Assembly (NCBI RefSeq): GCF_008274695.1
Contig: NZ_VTOU01000002.1
Location: 206,001 to 270,000 of the forward strand
DNA from: Sphingomonas montanisoli
Lineage (GTDB): Bacteria > Pseudomonadota > Alphaproteobacteria > Sphingomonadales > Sphingomonadaceae
Length of the DNA: 64,000 bases
Direction of reading: 5' to 3'
How positions within the stretch are numbered: the stretch's first letter is position 1; each line of letters opens with the position of its first letter. The notes beneath the pieces are model-generated. The model did not search any database. It had not been told where the DNA came from and was given only the letters and a program-made list of their open reading frames with translations. This document shows positions 60,737 through 64,000 of this stretch, piece by piece. The translations under genes and the position numbers were made by a program.

Positions 60737-61900
60737 TCACGTACGCCATGCGGAATCGCGGGCGATGGCGGCATGGACTTCGCGCAGGCGTCCGGCAAAC
60801 GCCTCGATCGTGAAGTCATGCGATCGGGCCAACCCGGCGGCAGCCAACGATCCGCAAAGCTCATCATCGTCATCGAGGCGCGTGATGGCCATCGTGATCG
60901 ACAGCGGATCGACAGGATTTACCCCGAGGCCGGCTCCTCCCATGATCTCGGCCGTAGCGCCTTCGGCGGATGTCATGACGGGCGTGCCCAGCGCCATCGC
61001 TTCGATGATCGGCAGGCCGAAGCCTTCGGCCAGGCTAGGGAAAAGCAGCGCGCGCGCACTGGCAAGCGCCGAAAGAAGATCTTCGCGCTCGATATAAGGT
61101 ATGCGGATTATGCCCTGGGTTCGGGCCAGGTGGTGTTCGATCGCCTCGCCTCGCCAGCCTGTAGGCCCGACGATCGCGAGAGGGCGCCGCGCACCGCTGG
61201 CTGCCCAGGCGTCGACGAGCCGTTCGATATTCTTGCGGGGTTCGACCGATCCTATCGCGATGAAGCTGTCGGCGGGAATGGGGGACGGTCCCCCATGCGC
61301 TGCAGAGGTCAGGTCGATGCCCGTCGTGCATACATGGACAGGAACTCGCGGACCCAGAAGTTGTCGCAGCGACGCGCGCGATGCTTCGGACACTGTCATA
61401 AAATGGCCGCCGCTATCGGCGATGGCCCTGATCATGGCTTCGAGCCGTACGCCATCGATGGGCGAAAGGTCTGGCCGTTCGATTGGGATCAGATCATGAA
61501 TAGTATAGAGATTGATCCACCCCTCGATCCTGGCGGCGATGGGATAGGTCCAGTGCATGATGCGCGGCGGTCGCACGGGCGGGCGAAGCGCGAGCAATGT
61601 GCGATGCGTATCGAAATGCACATGGGCGAGGCGAAAGATGTCGCGATACCACAGCCCATTGTTCCGACTTTTTAGTCGGCGGATGCGGGTGCAACGGACG
61701 TCGAGCCAGCGATTCCAGCGTTCGATCCTGCCGGCGGTAACAAGGCCGTTTCCGCTCGATCGATCGGAAACAACGCGCGGATCGGAGTTTGCCATGTCGA
61801 GTGCTGCTAGGAGCGCATGGGCATAGGTCGCAACGCCCGTCGCCGGCGCGCCGAGCATGCGGCCGTCAATTGCGGCTCCGATTTGCGTTTGCGGCCCCAT
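60737..61900 (-). CDS. GT4-family glycosyltransferase (paralogue of the neighbour)
   Basis: A 387-residue GT-B transferase with 'AAIDGRMLGAPATGVATYAH', 'RIMHWTYPIAARIEGWINLY', 'TIHDLIPIERPD', 'GSVEPRKNIERLVDAW' and 'PSLAEGFGLPIIEAMALGTP'. The same motif order as the 59369-60688 protein but shorter, suggesting an old duplication. First gene of the leftward set; divergent from the ABC ATPase, 76 bases apart. Confidence 0.9.
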   Translation of the reverse strand: MGPQTQIGAAIDGRMLGAPATGVATYAHALLAALDMANSDPRVVSDRSSGNGLVTAGRIERWNRWLDVRCTRIRRLKSRNNGLWYRDIFRLAHVHFDTHRTLLALRPPVRPPRIMHWTYPIAARIEGWINLYTIHDLIPIERPDLSPIDGVRLEAMIRAIADSGGHFMTVSEASRASLRQLLGPRVPVHVCTTGIDLTSAAHGGPSPIPADSFIAIGSVEPRKNIERLVDAWAASGARRPLAIVGPTGWRGEAIEHHLARTQGIIRIPYIEREDLLSALASARALLFPSLAEGFGLPIIEAMALGTPVMTSAEGATAEIMGGAGLGVNPVDPLSITMAITRLDDDDELCGSLAAAGLARSHDFTIEAFAGRLREVHAAIARDSAWRT

Positions 61901-61976
61901 CGTCTATGGACTGCCGCATCGCAGGGACGGGCCCTCGCGTCCAGCCCTGCGGCGTTTCAGATGTCGGATTTTCGCG

Positions 61977-62642
61977 ATGATTTCGTTCAGGAACGTATCG
62001 AAAAATTATCACGCCGAAGGCTTCACAAAGCACGTCTTCAATAGCGTCAGCTTCGACATCGCGCGGGGCGACAGCATTGGGATCTGCGGTGCCAACGGGG
62101 CGGGAAAATCTACTCTCATGCGGCTGATTGCGGGGATCGAGCAGCCAAGCAGCGGATCGGTAGACCGTTCGATGACGACGAGCTGGCCGATAGGATATAC
62201 TAGTTGTATCCAGGGTGTGCTGACGGGTGCTGACAATGCTCGCTTCATCGCACGCCTTTATAAGCGGGATGAGGAGGAGGTACTCGCCTATGTCGAGGAG
62301 TTCGCTCAACTCGGCCCATATCTATACCAGCAGGCGCGCACTTATTCGGCAGGCATGATGGCGCGCCTTGCCTTTGGTATCTCGTTGCCGATCGAGTTTG
62401 ACTGCTATCTCGTCGACGAAGTCACGGGCGCCGGCGATGAGCGCTTCCGTGCCAAGAGTGAGCAAGCTTTGCTTGAGCGGCGCGAACGCGCATCTTTGGT
62501 TATGATCTCGCACGATCCTCATACGCTGGAACAATATTGTACGCGCGGGGCTGTGCTCTATGCGGGCAATTTGACTTTCTACGATAGCGTCGCCGAGGCA
62601 TGCGAGGTTCATCATGGATTGCAGATGCGGGGCATCACCTGA
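61977..62642 (+). CDS. Polysaccharide ABC transporter ATP-binding protein (KpsT/CtrD-like)
   Basis: A 221-residue ABC ATPase. Walker A 'GANGAGKST' (about 37), signature 'YSAGMMARLAFGISLPIEFD' (about 122), Walker B 'CYLVDEVTGAGD' and the switch His in 'MISHD' (about 177). The short form and 'YSAGM' signature fit the capsule exporters KpsT/CtrD/BexA. ATG 61977 is used since it starts the ABC strand 'MISFRNVSKNY'; an upstream frame to 61857 overlaps the divergent gene. The membrane subunit is not in the window. Confidence 0.9.
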   Translation: MISFRNVSKNYHAEGFTKHVFNSVSFDIARGDSIGICGANGAGKSTLMRLIAGIEQPSSGSVDRSMTTSWPIGYTSCIQGVLTGADNARFIARLYKRDEEEVLAYVEEFAQLGPYLYQQARTYSAGMMARLAFGISLPIEFDCYLVDEVTGAGDERFRAKSEQALLERRERASLVMISHDPHTLEQYCTRGAVLYAGNLTFYDSVAEACEVHHGLQMRGIT

Positions 62643-62736
62643 ATGCGTCGAGCGACGCGCTATATTTCCTTTCTCCCGAAGTTGCGGCACAGCGTCGGTC
62701 TGACTTCGTTTCCTGTGCTCGATCACAAGGCTGTCC

Positions 62737-63894
62737 ATGTTCACTGAATTGTCTCGCCGCGCGCATCTGCCGGCCGCTTCGCTTGCTATGATCCTTGCTC
62801 TTTCGGGCTGTGCATCGCTCCCATCGAGCGGACCGACAGCTCGGCAAGTCACGTCGGCCGCTGGCAAGCCGGAGGCCTTGGGCTTCCAAGTCGTCAATCT
62901 CGACGCTTCCGCATTCCGGCGGCTTGCAGATGCGACCCGTCCGACCACGGAAGGCCGGTTTGCCCCGTTGGCGCAGGATGCGAGGGTCGATCGCATTGCT
63001 CCAGGCGATGAGCTCCAGATCGGCATCTATGAAGTCGGCGTGACGCTGTTCGGTCCGCAGGCCAGTTTCGGCGGATCTTCAGGCGGCGAGGATTCAGGCA
63101 CGTCCATCCGGCGCCTGAGCACCGTATCGGTCGCGAGCGACGGGACTATACGCCTTCCTTATATGGGGCGACTGCAGGTTGCCGGCAGCACTGCTTATGA
63201 CGTGCAACGAATGATCGAGCAGGCGCTGGTCGGAAAATCGCAAAGTCCACAGGCCTTGGTGACGATCGTTAGTAGCCCGGCAAACAGCGTCTATCTGTTT
63301 GGAGATGTCGGCCGCCCGGGGCGGCAGCCGCTTTCGGCTGCACGCGAACACCTTTTGGACACGCTTGCCATTTCTGGTGGAGCCAAGGTCGCGAGCAACG
63401 ATACGACCGTTCGGCTGACGCGCGCTGGCCAGACAGCGACGATGCGGCTTGGCGATATACGGGCCGGCGGGGCGGACGATCTGTTGCTCCAGCCCGGCGA
63501 CCGCATCGAACTGGTCAAGGAGCCGCGCAGCTTCAGCGTGTTCGGAGCCAGCCAGAAAGTGTCGCAGGTCTCGTTCGAAGCGCCGAGCGTTTCGTTGGCC
63601 GAGGCACTTGCTCGTGTTGGCGGTCCGAGTGACGCGCAGGCGGATCCGTCGGCCGTGTTCCTCTTCCGCTACAACGCGGCCGATATCGCGGCTGGCCGGC
63701 CAGTGATCTACCGGCTCAATCTGATGCGGCCCGAGTCCTATCTGATCGCCCAGGCCTTCCCCATGCAGGACAAGGACCTGATTTATATCGCGAATTCGGC
63801 GTCGGGTCCGGTCACGAAGTTCGTGGGAATCATCAACCAGCTCTTCTCGCCGCTGCTGACGGCGGCGATCGTGAGCGACCAGGTTCGCAAGTGA
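62737..63894 (+). CDS. Polysaccharide export outer-membrane lipoprotein (Wza/KpsD type)
   Basis: A 385-residue lipoprotein. Lipobox 'LALSGC' with the lipidated Cys25, an N-terminal spacer, then a polysaccharide export domain 'RIAPGDELQIGIYEVG' to 'VTIVSSPANSVYLFGDVGRP' (about 85-195), followed by SLBB-like repeats ('SVFGASQKVSQVSFEAPSVS', 'LAEALARVGG') and an amphipathic C-terminal end. It forms the outer-membrane exit pore. 94 bases after the ABC ATPase; same direction. Confidence 0.92.
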   Translation: MFTELSRRAHLPAASLAMILALSGCASLPSSGPTARQVTSAAGKPEALGFQVVNLDASAFRRLADATRPTTEGRFAPLAQDARVDRIAPGDELQIGIYEVGVTLFGPQASFGGSSGGEDSGTSIRRLSTVSVASDGTIRLPYMGRLQVAGSTAYDVQRMIEQALVGKSQSPQALVTIVSSPANSVYLFGDVGRPGRQPLSAAREHLLDTLAISGGAKVASNDTTVRLTRAGQTATMRLGDIRAGGADDLLLQPGDRIELVKEPRSFSVFGASQKVSQVSFEAPSVSLAEALARVGGPSDAQADPSAVFLFRYNAADIAAGRPVIYRLNLMRPESYLIAQAFPMQDKDLIYIANSASGPVTKFVGIINQLFSPLLTAAIVSDQVRK

Positions 63895-63901
63895 TTCGGA
63901 A

Positions 63902-63927
63902 GGGCGGGGTGCCTTTCGACCCCGCCC
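63902..63927 (+). terminator. Terminator-like hairpin after the export lipoprotein gene
   Basis: A perfect nine-base stem (GGGCGGGGT / ACCCCGCCC) with an eight-base loop, seven bases after the stop. The following T run is weak, so termination may be partial. The last 70 bases of the window hold no gene. Confidence 0.5.
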
Positions 63928-64000
63928 AACCCCCCGGTTTTCGGGCCTTTGAATTTTTTGAAATCAGCTTGTCATAAAATTGCTTGACCCGAATCGGGGT

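Noticed and set aside
1..64000. tRNA, rRNA, CRISPR arrays, riboswitches
   Set aside because: No cloverleaf, ribosomal, spaced-repeat or known aptamer pattern was recognised by eye on either strand; a covariance-model search would be decisive.

Overview
The window reads as chromosomal DNA of a sphingomonad (Sphingomonas or a close relative, Alphaproteobacteria). The support is high GC with strong GC3 bias, TonB-dependent receptors with the 'IVVTARR' type of TonB box, a ketocarotenoid cluster, opgGH glucan genes, and catabolic islands each paired with a TonB receptor. No rRNA, tRNA, CRISPR array, phage or intact insertion sequence was found. The only mobile traces are an IS5-type transposase tail (about 1246-1389) and an orphan C-terminal piece of a TonB receptor (47905-48441).

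Layout. 1-3.2 kb: a molybdopterin oxidoreductase cut by the window edge, an IS5 remnant and an SLC13 anion permease. 3.7-11.7 kb: carotenoid island with crtZ-crtW (+) converging on crtY-crtI-crtB (-), then a divergent + strand unit with a sterol-desaturase-type hydroxylase (CrtG candidate), a DUF2141 protein, ispH and a prenyl diphosphate synthase (IspA/CrtE type). Together they can supply IPP/DMAPP and the C15/C20 precursor and carry it through phytoene, lycopene and beta-carotene to astaxanthin, possibly 2-hydroxylated. 11.8-18.5 kb: SDR, old-yellow-enzyme-type reductase and two coupled Lrp/AsnC regulators (-), divergent from a TonB receptor (+): an uptake and oxidation module for an unknown substrate. 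18.7-24.0 kb: a - strand operon YcaC-like hydrolase, XapX, YtcJ-like amidohydrolase, DoxX, YoaK and a frameshifted alginate-export-type porin.

24.2-42.5 kb: a pectin/hexuronate island. A - strand operon (hydratase-like FAH protein, hexuronate MFS permease, uxaA, uxaC, fructuronate/tagaturonate reductase, short eda) diverges from a LacI-type regulator. kduI-kduD-kdgK-esterase follow on +. A secreted pectate-lyase-like enzyme and a cupin (-) diverge from a 945-residue TonB receptor and an alpha/beta hydrolase (+). A palindrome GACACCGGTGTC (two perfect copies, one with a single mismatch) lies in each of the three control regions and is probably the LacI-type operator that ties the island into one regulon.

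42.7-53.4 kb: GH13 glucosidase plus GT4 glycosyltransferase, a 55-residue membrane protein, an orphan response regulator, rsgA, a C13 (caspase/legumain-fold) peptidase, a luciferase-type monooxygenase, a periplasmic peroxiredoxin, a double-domain aspartic protease carrying a TonB-box-like linker, and a DUF4398-like/OmpA pair. 53.4-64 kb: cell-surface glycans: opgG-opgH (periplasmic glucan), wecB, a methyltransferase-like protein between glycosyltransferases, two paralogous GT4 enzymes, a KpsT-like ABC ATPase and a Wza/KpsD-type export lipoprotein. The matching permease and chain-length regulator are not in the window and may lie beyond its right edge.
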